In this document: in pieces, positions 25,779 through 34,052 of the stretch | Layout: each line of letters begins with the position of its first letter | Position numbering within the stretch: the stretch's first letter is position 1 | Assembly: GCF_006716485.1 (NCBI RefSeq) | Contig: NZ_VFPD01000001.1 | Location: 1,050,999-1,114,998, forward strand | Direction: 5' to 3' | Origin: Chryseobacterium aquifrigidense | Lineage (GTDB): Bacteria > Bacteroidota > Bacteroidia > Flavobacteriales > Weeksellaceae | DNA: 64,000 nt | Made by a program: the position numbers and the translations under genes | Notes under the pieces: model-generated | The model's database searches: none | Seen by the model: the letters and a program-made list of their open reading frames with translations, nothing else | What the model was told of the DNA's origin: nothing

Positions 25779-25800
25779 AGCGCCCCAAAGTTGGGACGCT
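25779..25800 (-). terminator. terminator of the beta-oxidation operon
   Basis: Stem AGCG-CCCAA / TTGGG-CGCT with one internal mismatch (25779-25800). On the minus strand it is followed by TTTTGTTTT. It lies 25 bp after the acyl-CoA dehydrogenase stop. Confidence 0.75.
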
Positions 25801-25824
25801 GAATCAAATTTATGTTATTAAAGA

Positions 25825-27600
25825 CTAATAAGCTCCTTTCTCAATATAGTGAGCTGCCACTTTTTCAGTAAGTGCCACTACATTCGGATGGTTGGTGTAT
25901 TTAGTGAATCTTCTCAAACCAGAAAGCATCATTCTCTGCTCATCTCCTTCAGCGAAAGAAACGATTCCTTCTTTAGCCGCAGTGATGATTTTCTCAACCG
26001 CTTTGTAAAGGTTCAACTGAGCCATAGCTGCTTCCACAGATTCAGGAGAGAAATGCTTCTCAGCTCTTAATACTGCAGATTCTGCCATGTAGATCTGGTT
26101 AAGGATTTCAGAAGCATTCAGTAATAAATGCTGTTGTTTCTCAATATCCATCATGTATTTCTGAAGAGCCGCTCCGGAAACCATTAAAAATACTTTCTTA
26201 AGGTTAGCGATAATTGCTTTTTCTTCACTCATGAATTCAGAATAATCAGGAACTTCGAATGAAGGAATACCCATTAATTCTTTGCTGATCGCCATGGCAG
26301 GAGATAAAAGGTCCAGTTCACCTTTCATTGCTCTTTTGATAAGCATTCCTACAGCTAATAATCTGTTGATTTCATTAGTACCTTCATAGATTCTTGAAAT
26401 TCTTGAATCTCTCCACGCAGCTTCCATAGGAGTATCTTCAGAGAATCCCATACCTCCGTATACCTGAATTCCTTCATCTGCAGTGTGCTGAGCAAGGTCA
26501 GAAACGAATACTTTAAGGATTGAACATTCTACTGCGAATTCTTCAACACCTTTCAATTCTGCTTCCTGATGGCTTAGTCCACCTGCTACCAACTCGTCTA
26601 TTTTATCCTGAACGTTTTTAGCAGCCCTGTAAGAACCAGCTTCACTTACGAAAACTCCCGTTGCCATTTCTGCCAGTTTCTTTCTGATCGCTCCGAAAGT
26701 AGCAATAGAAACACCAAACTGTTTTCTTTCGTTAGAGTACTGGATAGAGTGGTTTAAGATTCTTCTTTGTGCATCAAGACAAGCAGCAGCTAATTTGATA
26801 CGGCCTACGTTCAATGCATTTAAAGCGATCTTAAAACCGTTGTTTCTTTCTCCTAAAAGGTTTTCCACGGGGATTTTCATATCATTGAAGAAAACCTGAC
26901 GGGTAGAAGAGGCACGGATACCTAATTTATGTTCTTCTTCTCCGAAAGTTAAACTTTCTGGATTTTCAAGTTCAGATCTGTTGATTACGAAACCTGTGAT
27001 ATTTTTATCATCATCAATTTTAGCGAATAATGTAAATGTATCTGCAAATCCTGCATTAGAAATCCACATTTTCTGGCCGTTGATGATATAATGTTTTCCG
27101 TCTTCTGAAAGTTTTGCTTTTGTCTTTCCTGAATTCGCGTCAGAACCAGCATCCGGCTCTGTCAAACAGTAAGCCCCGAATTTTGTTCCTGTTGCCAAAT
27201 CCGGAAGGTATTTTTTCTTCTGCTCTTCAGTTCCGTAAAGAACGATAGGCAGCGTTCCGATTCCGGTGTGTGCACCATAAGCTGTTGCTAATGAACCGGT
27301 AGTTCCGGAAATATAATCGCAGGCAAGCATTGTCGTTACAAAGCCCATTCCAAGACCTCCATACTCTTCAGGAACAGCAATTCCCAACAATCCCATGTCA
27401 CCTAACTTACGCATTGTTTCTTCAGTAAATGCATAATCTTTCTTTTCGAATCGCTCTCTTTGAGGAACAACCTCTCTATCTATAAATTCCTTCGCAGAAT
27501 CACGAAGCATTTTTTGTTCTTCATTCAGTTCTTCAATACTGAAAATTTCGTTTGCAGGAATCTGTTTGATTAGGAATTCCCCGCCTTTTAATGTAGCCAT
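25825..27600 (-). CDS. acyl-CoA dehydrogenase (591 residues)
   Basis: A flavoprotein that introduces the 2,3-double bond into acyl-CoA, the first step of beta-oxidation. The family signatures AYCLTEPDAGSDA (143-155) and GGMGFSEDTPMEAAWRD are clear, and the catalytic base is Glu406 in RIYEGTNEI. The first 420 residues are the normal fold; about 170 further residues form a helical extension typical of the longer bacterial subfamily. The gene is last in an operon with MarR, the fused hydratase/dehydrogenase and thiolase genes; an intervening-sequence gene lies between it and thiolase. It makes a complete fatty-acid degradation set together with them. Confidence 0.94.
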   Translation of the reverse strand: MATLKGGEFLIKQIPANEIFSIEELNEEQKMLRDSAKEFIDREVVPQRERFEKKDYAFTEETMRKLGDMGLLGIAVPEEYGGLGMGFVTTMLACDYISGTTGSLATAYGAHTGIGTLPIVLYGTEEQKKKYLPDLATGTKFGAYCLTEPDAGSDANSGKTKAKLSEDGKHYIINGQKMWISNAGFADTFTLFAKIDDDKNITGFVINRSELENPESLTFGEEEHKLGIRASSTRQVFFNDMKIPVENLLGERNNGFKIALNALNVGRIKLAAACLDAQRRILNHSIQYSNERKQFGVSIATFGAIRKKLAEMATGVFVSEAGSYRAAKNVQDKIDELVAGGLSHQEAELKGVEEFAVECSILKVFVSDLAQHTADEGIQVYGGMGFSEDTPMEAAWRDSRISRIYEGTNEINRLLAVGMLIKRAMKGELDLLSPAMAISKELMGIPSFEVPDYSEFMSEEKAIIANLKKVFLMVSGAALQKYMMDIEKQQHLLLNASEILNQIYMAESAVLRAEKHFSPESVEAAMAQLNLYKAVEKIITAAKEGIVSFAEGDEQRMMLSGLRRFTKYTNHPNVVALTEKVAAHYIEKGAY

Positions 27601-27634
27601 ATGTTATTTTGTTATTTAATTTTTGAGACATTTT

Positions 27635-27694
27635 AGATAATAGACGGATAGATGATAGATTATTGGTGGCGTCTATTTTCTATCTGTCTATTAT
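27635..27694. repeat. minisatellite-like repeat flanking the intervening-sequence gene, downstream side
   Basis: Contains AGATAATAGACGGATAGAT (27635-27653) and, after a short gap, GTCTATTTTCTATCTGTC TATTAT-type units (27671-27694). Related units in direct and inverted orientation lie on the other side of the gene at 28101-28138. Confidence 0.6.
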
Positions 27695-27712
27695 CTCCTA
27701 GTCTTTTTTTTC

Positions 27713-28081
27713 TTAGTTCCTGTTTAAGGTATTTTGAAATACCATTGTTGCTTTTTGAAATTCCTCAATCTTAATTTCAAAGATTTCAGTTTTTTCATCG
27801 GATAAATATTTTCTATGATTTGCTAACAATATCTGTGTTTGCAATTCAAATGAAGAACCTAAAGAAATATCTAAAAAATGACTAAAAGACTTATTTGTTC
27901 TGCTTGAACCTTCAGCTATATTTGATGGAATTGAAATAGCACATCTGTCCATTTGATTTTTCAAACCATATTTTTCATAAGTTGGAAAAGTATCTGTAAG
28001 ATCTAAAGTTAATCTTGACAATTCCATACTCATTTGCCAAATTTTAAGCTTCTTAAAATTGTGCTTCTTAAAATCATTCAT
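27713..28081 (-). CDS. four-helix-bundle protein (23S rRNA intervening-sequence protein family)
   Basis: A 122-residue all-helical protein of the S23/IVP family (TIGR02436). The family pattern is visible: FKKLKIWQMSMELSRLTLDL, FPTYEKYGLKNQMDRCAISI, PSNIAEGSSRTNKSFSHFLD, followed by a helix ending in LNRN. In other bacteria these genes occur inside 23S rRNA intervening sequences or as scattered single genes; the biochemical role is unknown, and pentameric helix bundles are known. Here the gene is inserted between thiolase and acyl-CoA dehydrogenase, in the same direction, and is bounded by TCTATT-rich repeats. It looks like a mobile or selfish cassette. Confidence 0.88.
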   Translation of the reverse strand: MNDFKKHNFKKLKIWQMSMELSRLTLDLTDTFPTYEKYGLKNQMDRCAISIPSNIAEGSSRTNKSFSHFLDISLGSSFELQTQILLANHRKYLSDEKTEIFEIKIEEFQKATMVFQNTLNRN

Positions 28082-28100
28082 ACATTTTTGGTGTCTTTAA

Positions 28101-28138
28101 GTCTATTATCTATCCGTCTATTTTCTATTTGTCTATTA
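28101..28138. repeat. minisatellite-like repeat flanking the intervening-sequence gene, upstream side
   Basis: GTCTATTATCTATCCGTC followed by TATTTTCTATTTGTCTATTA. The last bases form the thiolase stop codon (28136-28138), so the repeat starts exactly at the end of that gene. It matches 27671-27694 directly and 27635-27653 in inverted orientation. Confidence 0.6.
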
Positions 28139-29314
28139 AAGTAGTTCAAAAATAGAAGCCGCACCTTGTCCTGTTCCCACGCACATAGAAACCATTCCGT
28201 ACTTGTTGCCACGTTTTCTCATTTCGTCAAGAAGCTGAACCGTAAGTTTTGTTCCTGTACATCCAAGTGGGTGACCAAGAGCGATAGCTCCTCCGTTTAC
28301 GTTTAAGATGTCAGGATTTAGTCCTAATTCTTTTTTGATTGCAACAGATTGAGAGGCGAAAGCTTCATTAAGCTCGATCAAGTCGATGTCTTTTAATTCT
28401 AAACCAGCTTGTTTCAATGCTTTAGGAATCGCATAAATTGGTCCCATACCCATGATTCTTGGCTCCAATCCGGCTGCCGCATAAGCCACTAATCTTGCTT
28501 CAGGCTCCAGTCCTAATTCTTTTACCATTTCCTCACTCATTACCATTACGAAAGCAGCTCCGTCACTCATCTGAGAAGAGTTTCCCGCAGTTACGCTTCC
28601 TCCGTTGGCAAATACAGGTCTTAGTTTTGCTAATCCAGCTAAAGATGTATCTGCTCTAGGTCCTTCATCTACAGAGAAATCAAACTTTTTAGTCTGCAGT
28701 TTCTGGTTTTCGTCCAGGAAATTATATTCTACAGGAATCGGGACAATCTGGTTGGCAAATTTTCCTTCCTGATTGGCTTTTAAAGCTTTCATATGAGATT
28801 CAAAAGCAAACTGATCCTGTTCTTCTCTTGTAATATTATATTGCTTGGCTACTTCTTCCGCTGTGTAACCCATTCCCCAGTAATAATCAGGGTTTGTTTT
28901 TGCGATATCCGTTTCCGGAACCGGCTTATAACCTCCCATTGGAATATATGACATTGATTCTGTACCACCAGCGATGATACAATCTGCCATACCTGCCTGA
29001 ATTTTTGCAGAAGCAATAGCGATCGCCTCACTTCCTGATGCACAGTATCTGTTCACGGTTACTCCAGGAACTTTATCAGTATTTAATCCCATCAAAGAGA
29101 TCAGACGTGCAACGTTCAACCCCTGTTCAGCTTCCGGCATTGCATTTCCTACGATAAGGTCATCAATTCTGTTTTTATCTAATTGTGGTAGTTCAGCCAT
29201 TAATTTTTCAATAACGGTAGCCGCCATCACATCAGGTCTTGTAAATCTTAAACTTCCTTTTGGAGCTTTTCCAACGGCTGTTCTGAAACCTTTTACTATG
29301 TATGCTGTTTTCAT
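28136..29314 (-). CDS. acetyl-CoA C-acyltransferase (thiolase)
   Basis: A 392-residue thiolase that cleaves 3-ketoacyl-CoA with CoA, the last step of beta-oxidation. The nucleophile is Cys91 in VTVNRYCASGSEAI; His348 and Cys378 form the other active-site residues in GGAIALGHPLGCTG and SMCVGTGQGAA. The length is normal. The gene sits between the hydroxyacyl-CoA dehydrogenase and acyl-CoA dehydrogenase genes on the same strand, with a transposase gene on one side and a four-helix-bundle gene on the other. Confidence 0.95.
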   Translation of the reverse strand: MKTAYIVKGFRTAVGKAPKGSLRFTRPDVMAATVIEKLMAELPQLDKNRIDDLIVGNAMPEAEQGLNVARLISLMGLNTDKVPGVTVNRYCASGSEAIAIASAKIQAGMADCIIAGGTESMSYIPMGGYKPVPETDIAKTNPDYYWGMGYTAEEVAKQYNITREEQDQFAFESHMKALKANQEGKFANQIVPIPVEYNFLDENQKLQTKKFDFSVDEGPRADTSLAGLAKLRPVFANGGSVTAGNSSQMSDGAAFVMVMSEEMVKELGLEPEARLVAYAAAGLEPRIMGMGPIYAIPKALKQAGLELKDIDLIELNEAFASQSVAIKKELGLNPDILNVNGGAIALGHPLGCTGTKLTVQLLDEMRKRGNKYGMVSMCVGTGQGAASIFELL

Positions 29315-29350
29315 TTTTTTTGTTTAATTAAATTGTTTTAAGAATTTTTT

Positions 29351-29363
29351 GCCTCGTAGAGGT
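29351..29363. repeat. REP palindrome type 1, thiolase side
   Basis: GCCTCGTAGAGGT, an imperfect palindrome with central GTA. Its mirror copy GCCTCTACGAGGC lies at 29898-29910 beyond the transposase gene. Confidence 0.6.
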
Positions 29364-29400
29364 CAACTGTTCATAGATATTTGTTTATGCTTTTTGTGGA

Positions 29401-29413
29401 GCTCCGTAGGAGC
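29401..29413. repeat. REP palindrome type 2, thiolase side
   Basis: GCTCCGTAGGAGC, followed by GACCTGTTAA. The inverted copy lies at 29947-29959 (GCTCCTACGGAGC preceded by TTAACAGTTC). Confidence 0.65.
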
Positions 29414-29419
29414 GACCTG

Positions 29420-29884
29420 TTAATCATTAATCCATTCAAATAAATATTTTGGATCATATTCTATCTCAAATTTTGACATAAAATCCAGATACTCTTCTCT
29501 AAAAGTTTTCTTTTTATGATGTTCTTCCTGATTTAAAATATATTTTACAACAGAATCAACACTGCTTTTAGAATGAGAAAAAGCTCCATACCCTTCCTGC
29601 CAGTTGAATCTTCCATTGATCCATCCTTTTTCGTTGATGAATTTTGAAGAACCCGCCTTAATATCTCTTACTACATCTGAAACCGAATGTGTCGGATTCA
29701 TACTTATAAGAATATGGACATGGTCCGGCATTGCAAAAACTGCGAATAATTTTTGATTTCTATTGGAAACAATACCTGTTATAAACCGATGTAATTCTTC
29801 TCTGTTTTCTTTTGAAATCAGATTTTGTCTTCCTTTTACAGCGAAAACAATTTGAATATAAATCTGAGTGTAGGTATTTGCCAT
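29420..29884 (-). mobile_element. REP-associated tyrosine transposase (RAYT, Y1/IS200-like)
   Basis: A 154-residue Y1_Tnp protein. Diagnostic motifs are IYIQIVFAVKGRQNLI at the N-terminus, the HUH pair FAMPDHVHILISM, and GAFSHSKSSVDSVVKYILNQ, where the catalytic Tyr of the helix would be in VVKYILNQ. Such enzymes are single-strand transposases; RAYTs are domesticated to move or maintain REP sequences rather than themselves. This copy is intact and flanked by two pairs of inverted REP palindromes, as expected for a RAYT locus. It is inserted between thiolase and the hydroxyacyl-CoA dehydrogenase gene, in the direction of the operon. Confidence 0.88.
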
Positions 29885-29897
29885 ACATTAAAGGGCC

Positions 29898-29910
29898 GCC
29901 TCTACGAGGC
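29898..29910. repeat. REP palindrome type 1, dehydrogenase side
   Basis: GCCTCTACGAGGC, a perfect-arm palindrome with TAC centre, in inverted orientation to 29351-29363. Confidence 0.6.
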
Positions 29911-29946
29911 TCTCCAATTTTAAATTATTCATGCTATTAACAGTTC

Positions 29947-29959
29947 GCTCCTACGGAGC
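29947..29959. repeat. REP palindrome type 2, dehydrogenase side
   Basis: GCTCCTACGGAGC, inverted copy of 29401-29413. It ends 6 bp before the stop of the fused dehydrogenase gene. Confidence 0.65.
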
Positions 29960-29965
29960 TTCCCG

Positions 29966-32359
29966 TTAGTTTCTCAAAGGCTTCCCATTTTGTAACATGT
30001 ACTGAATTCTCTCTAAAGTTTTTCTTTCACCACAAAGCTGAAGGAAGGTTTCTCTTTCAAGGTTCAGTAAATATTGTTCTGTTACCACTGTTGGTTCCGA
30101 TAGATTTCCACCTACCATTACGTTGGCCAGTTTATCTGCAATTTTCTTATCGTGAGCAGAGATGAAGTTTCCGGTTAACATCTGGTCTGTTCCTACGTAG
30201 AACATTCCTAATGCATCTTTACCAAGAACTTTTACTTTTTGTTCGATAGGTTGAGTATATCCTTGTTCTGCTAATAGTTTTGCTACCTTTTTAGCTTCGG
30301 CTATCTGTCTGTTTTTGCTTACGGAAACGATGTCTTTTCCTTTTTCAAGGATTCCCATATCGTAAGCTTCACAAGCAGAAGTAGCTACCTTACCCATGGC
30401 GATATTCATGAAAGCATCACGAAGTCTGTTATTTTTAACATCATCATTGTGGAATTCTCTGGAAGTTCTTAAAGTCAATTCTTTAGTACCACCACCGCCA
30501 GGAATTACCCCAACTCCGGTTTCTACAAGTCCGATATACGTTTCTGCGGCTGCAACTACCCGGTCTGCATGCATAGTCATTTCGCATCCTCCACCCAAAG
30601 TCATTCCGTGAGGAGCAACTACAACTGGAATAGAGGAGTAGCGTACTCTCATCATTGATTTCTGGAAGTAAGCGATAGCCATATTCAAGTCATCCCAATC
30701 CTGCTCAATAGCCATCATCAGGATCATGGCAAGGTTAGCACCTACAGAAAAATTAGTTCCCTGGTTTCCTACAACCAATCCCTCATATTCTTTTTCAGCC
30801 AAATCAATGGCTCTGTTTAATCCATCAAGAACTTCACCTCCAAGAGAGTTCATTTTTGAACGGATCTCAAAGTTGATAATTCCATCTCCTAAATCTTCAA
30901 TCGCTGCGCCGGAATTACTCCAAAGCGTTTTATTTTTTCTGATATTGTCTAAGATGATGAATGCATCCTGACCCGGGATTTTGTTATATTCTCCTGAATT
31001 TTTATCAACATAGATACTTTGTCCTTCATCATTTACTTTATAGAAGGTTTCTACGTTTTTCACCCAATCTGAAACTTCGTATCCTGCATCTTTTGCCAGT
31101 TCAATACCTTTCTGAACACCTACAGCATCCCAGATTTCAAACGGTCCGTTTTCCCATCCGAAGCCAGCTCTCATAGCATCGTCAATTTTGTAAACTTCGT
31201 CAGAGATTTCAGGAACTTTGTGCGAAACATAAGCGAATAATGCTCCTAAAGACTTTCTGTACAATTCACCCGCTTTATCTTTACCGCCGATCAATACTTT
31301 GAATCTGTCGATTGGTTTGTCAATAGATTTGGTTAATTCTAATGTCGGGAATGATGATTTTCCCTGAAGTTCATATTCTAAAGTATCAAGGTTTAATCCG
31401 TGAATTTCAGATTTTCCTTCTGCATTTTTCACTTTTTTATAGAAACCTTGTTCTGTTTTTGAACCTAACCATTTATTATCCATCATTTTCTGGATATAAG
31501 GAGGAAGGGCAAATACATCATTGAAGTCATTGGCTTCTGCACCGCTTTGGCGAACACCGTTGGCTACCATTACCAAAGTGTCAAGACCTACAACGTCAGC
31601 TGTTCTGAACGTAGCAGATTTTGGACGTCCGATGACAGGACCTGTTAATTTATCAACATCAGAAACAGTAAGTCCTAATTTCTGTACATTGTGAAGAAGA
31701 TCCATCATAGAGAATACTCCGATTCTGTTGGCGATGAAAGCTGGTGTATCTTTAGCTAAAACGGTCGTTTTACCTAAGAACTTCGCTCCATAATTCATAT
31801 AGAAATCTATAATTTCAGGAGCTGTATCATTAGTAGGGATAATCTCTAGAAGAGGAAGGTATCTTACGGGGTTGAAGAAGTGTGTTCCGGCAAAGTATTT
31901 TTTAAAATCCTCGCTTCTTCCTTCTGTAAGGAAATGAATAGGAATACCTGATGTATTGGAAGAAATTAATGTTCCCGGTTTTCTGAACTGCTCAATTTTT
32001 TCGTATACGGACTTCTTGATATCAAGCCTTTCTACTACTACTTCAATGATCCAGTCTGTATTTTTTATTTTCGGCAAATCATCATCGAAATTTCCGATTG
32101 TAATTCTGTCTGCAAACTTAGGTGAATAAAGAAGTGCAGGACTTGCTTTTTTAAGTTTTTCAAAGTTTTCGGAAGCAATTCTGTTTCTTACTACCTTGTC
32201 ATCTTTGGTCAAACCTTTTTTCTGTTCAGCTTCAGTAAGTTCAAAAGGAACAATATCCAAAAGTGATACTTCAACGCCGATGTTGGCGAAGTGAGCAGCG
32301 ATTCCGCTTCCCATAATTCCTGAACCAAGAACCGTTACATGTTTGATTCTTCTTTTCAT
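29966..32359 (-). CDS. fused 3-hydroxyacyl-CoA dehydrogenase / enoyl-CoA hydratase
   Basis: A 797-residue bifunctional enzyme covering hydration and NAD-dependent oxidation in beta-oxidation. The N-terminal half is the dehydrogenase: VTVLGSGIMGSGIAAHF binds NAD, and NTSGIPI and THFFNPVRYLPLLEIIP surround the catalytic His. The C-terminal part (about 480-700) is the crotonase-fold hydratase: NQGTNFSVGANLAM, PHGMTLGGGCEMTMHADRVV, GLVETGVGVIPGGGGT. This order is the reverse of E. coli FadB. The start follows MarR by 53 bp, and the transposase gene follows downstream. It belongs to the MarR-controlled fatty-acid operon. Confidence 0.94.
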   Translation of the reverse strand: MKRRIKHVTVLGSGIMGSGIAAHFANIGVEVSLLDIVPFELTEAEQKKGLTKDDKVVRNRIASENFEKLKKASPALLYSPKFADRITIGNFDDDLPKIKNTDWIIEVVVERLDIKKSVYEKIEQFRKPGTLISSNTSGIPIHFLTEGRSEDFKKYFAGTHFFNPVRYLPLLEIIPTNDTAPEIIDFYMNYGAKFLGKTTVLAKDTPAFIANRIGVFSMMDLLHNVQKLGLTVSDVDKLTGPVIGRPKSATFRTADVVGLDTLVMVANGVRQSGAEANDFNDVFALPPYIQKMMDNKWLGSKTEQGFYKKVKNAEGKSEIHGLNLDTLEYELQGKSSFPTLELTKSIDKPIDRFKVLIGGKDKAGELYRKSLGALFAYVSHKVPEISDEVYKIDDAMRAGFGWENGPFEIWDAVGVQKGIELAKDAGYEVSDWVKNVETFYKVNDEGQSIYVDKNSGEYNKIPGQDAFIILDNIRKNKTLWSNSGAAIEDLGDGIINFEIRSKMNSLGGEVLDGLNRAIDLAEKEYEGLVVGNQGTNFSVGANLAMILMMAIEQDWDDLNMAIAYFQKSMMRVRYSSIPVVVAPHGMTLGGGCEMTMHADRVVAAAETYIGLVETGVGVIPGGGGTKELTLRTSREFHNDDVKNNRLRDAFMNIAMGKVATSACEAYDMGILEKGKDIVSVSKNRQIAEAKKVAKLLAEQGYTQPIEQKVKVLGKDALGMFYVGTDQMLTGNFISAHDKKIADKLANVMVGGNLSEPTVVTEQYLLNLERETFLQLCGERKTLERIQYMLQNGKPLRN

Positions 32360-32412
32360 ATGTAAATTTTTATTTGTATAAGATGATATGAACCCGAAGG
32401 CTTCATCAAAAT

Positions 32413-32868
32413 TTATTTTCTGTTATTTAATAATTCATTTGCTATTTTCATGATTTCACCCATCACATCTTTGAAAGCATCCAGTTTTTCCGGAGAAATT
32501 TTTTCCATAACCTTCTTGTTGAAATTTACAACGACCTCCTTAGACATATTCCTGGAGTTTAATCCTTTATCTGTAAGTTTGATGATCACCTCTCTTTTAT
32601 CAGTAGTGGTCTTTTCCTTATAGATGTATCCGTTATCCTCAAGAAGTTTGATGATTCTCGTTAATGAAGTGGGTTCAATAGCCATCTTTGGACCGAGATT
32701 GGTACTTCGCGTCCCTTCTTTGGGATCAATTTTAAGAAGAGTGAGTGCCTGTACCGCTGTGGAATCATGTTCCTGGGCTAATTCTGTGTACATTTTAGAA
32801 ACAGCCAACCAGGTCTGCTTTAAAATTAAATCTACGTTTTCTATTTTTTCCTTATTATTATCCATCAT
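32413..32868 (-). CDS. MarR family transcriptional regulator
   Basis: A 151-residue winged-helix regulator, first gene of the beta-oxidation operon. MarR features are TAVQALTLLKIDPKEGTRST, the recognition helix zone GPKMAIEPTSLTRIIKLLED, and the wing NGYIYKEKTTTDKREVIIKL. It probably represses the operon and is released by acyl-CoA, as for other MarR-type fatty-acid regulators; that is inference. A TTG at 32892 would give a longer frame, but the -7 element TAAATTTG covers it, so the start is ATG 32868 (a second ATG follows at once). Two perfect palindromes upstream are its likely operators. Confidence 0.85.
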   Translation of the reverse strand: MMDNNKEKIENVDLILKQTWLAVSKMYTELAQEHDSTAVQALTLLKIDPKEGTRSTNLGPKMAIEPTSLTRIIKLLEDNGYIYKEKTTTDKREVIIKLTDKGLNSRNMSKEVVVNFNKKVMEKISPEKLDAFKDVMGEIMKIANELLNNRK

Positions 32869-32889
32869 TTTTGCGCCAATGGTTTTATC

Positions 32890-32897
32890 CAAATTTA
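32890..32897 (-). promoter_or_regulatory. -7 promoter element (TAAATTTG) of the beta-oxidation operon
   Basis: Matches TAnnTTTG on the minus strand. It overlaps the end of the 34-bp palindrome at 32895-32928 and predicts a leader of about 15 nt before ATG 32868. Confidence 0.55.
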
Positions 32898-32928
32898 ATA
32901 AATATTATGCATGCATAATATTTATTAA
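32895..32928. promoter_or_regulatory. 34-bp perfect palindrome, operator 1 of the MarR operon
   Basis: Each half reads TTAATAAATATTATGCA from the outside in; the centre is GCATGC. All 34 bases pair. It covers the spacer and -33 zone of the operon promoter, so bound repressor would block RNA polymerase. Confidence 0.75.
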
Positions 32929-32984
32929 CGTTAAATTTTGTTAATAGGCTGTAAATAAACGGATTAAATTATATGATTAGCATA

Positions 32985-33004
32985 ATACTATGCATGCATA
33001 GTAT
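32985..33004. promoter_or_regulatory. 20-bp perfect palindrome, operator 2 of the MarR operon
   Basis: ATACTATGCATGCATAGTAT, sharing the core TATGCATGCATA with operator 1; centres are 83 bp apart, about eight helical turns, which would allow cooperative binding or looping. Confidence 0.7.
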
Positions 33005-33030
33005 ATGGATAACTCAAAGAAAATCAAGTA

Positions 33031-33954
33031 TTAATGAATGTTTGAGACTAAATTAATGATTTCTTCAAAAGATTCACATTGATAGGTGGAAGAATCGTTA
33101 GCAATTACCCAAAAAGAGTTTCGAAACTCGAAATTAAGGTCAGACAGGTCTTTTTGGAAGTTTTTTTGAAGCAGAGAATACAACATTTCCTTATGAAACT
33201 GCGGTGCCGAGATATAGGGCGGAATAAAAGTCTCATTGATCTGAAATAACGAAGCGTTGGTGAGTTCATCATGCTGTAGCAAAATGTCCTCAACAATCCC
33301 TGAATACAGGTGATTTTCCTTTACATACCATATTTTGTCTGCAAACTCTTTGGCCAGCCTCCAGTCGTGTGACGAAAACAGAATAAGCTTGTTCTGTTCC
33401 TTAGCTAGTTTTCTCAGGGTTTTAAGAATAATAATTTTGTTTTTCTCATCCAGATGGGTAGTAGGCTCATCCAGAATGATGATAGGTGAATTTTGAGTAA
33501 TAGCACGCCCGATAAAGGCTTTTTGAAGGTTTCCGTCAGAAAGGTTTTTCAGTAGGGTATATCTGTACTGATTCAGATCCAGTTCTTCAATAATATGCGC
33601 AACTTCTTCGCGGTCTTCTTTTTTTAATTCAAAATAAAAAGGGTAGTAGATGTATTTTCCCAGGGAAATAAGATCTTCAACCGTATAATGTTGCGGAACA
33701 ACCGACTTTGAAAAGACAATAGCAATATTCTCCGCGATTTCTTTTACCGAAAGATTTTTTACATTTTTTCCATTAATAGCAATTTCCCCATTCTGTAAAG
33801 GGAGCTGATGCAGAATAGATTTGATCAGTGTTGTTTTTCCCACACCGTTATTACCAATCAAAAGGCATACATCGCCAAGCTTCAAGTCCGCATTGGCATT
33901 GGAGATTAATGTGGTATTGTAACCGATATTTGCCTGTTTGATCTGTAGGTGCAT
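33031..33954 (-). CDS. ABC transporter ATP-binding protein, siderophore/heme (FecE) type
   Basis: A 307-residue ATPase that powers a periplasmic-binding-protein-dependent importer for iron chelates or cobalamin. Walker A is GNNGVGKTT (34-42), the signature is LSDGNLQKAFIGRA (degenerate from LSGGQ), Walker B is PIIILDEPTTHLD, and the switch His is in SSHDWRLA. About 50 residues after the usual end are unique to this protein. The matching FecCD permease gene is at 35661-36632, also on the minus strand but 1.7 kb upstream, separated by repeats. No binding-protein gene is in the window. Confidence 0.88.
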   Translation of the reverse strand: MHLQIKQANIGYNTTLISNANADLKLGDVCLLIGNNGVGKTTLIKSILHQLPLQNGEIAINGKNVKNLSVKEIAENIAIVFSKSVVPQHYTVEDLISLGKYIYYPFYFELKKEDREEVAHIIEELDLNQYRYTLLKNLSDGNLQKAFIGRAITQNSPIIILDEPTTHLDEKNKIIILKTLRKLAKEQNKLILFSSHDWRLAKEFADKIWYVKENHLYSGIVEDILLQHDELTNASLFQINETFIPPYISAPQFHKEMLYSLLQKNFQKDLSDLNFEFRNSFWVIANDSSTYQCESFEEIINLVSNIH

Positions 33955-33959
33955 GTTTT

Positions 33960-34049
33960 TGTTGGTTATACGCGAAGGTGTAAATTGTTTTACAAAAATA
34001 ATGTTTTAAGGCGCAAGGAATTTGACTTTGTCAAATTTTTATCCCATTT
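33960..34049 (+). repeat. truncated MITE-like element (copy E)
   Basis: Begins TGTTGGTTATACGCGAAGGT, matching the end of the MITE-like family (TGTTGG-TAAACGCGAAGGCGCAA), and keeps a GGCGCAAGGAATTTG segment; the other end is missing. It starts 5 bp before the ATG of the ATPase gene on the opposite strand. Confidence 0.5.
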
Positions 34050-34052
34050 ATT

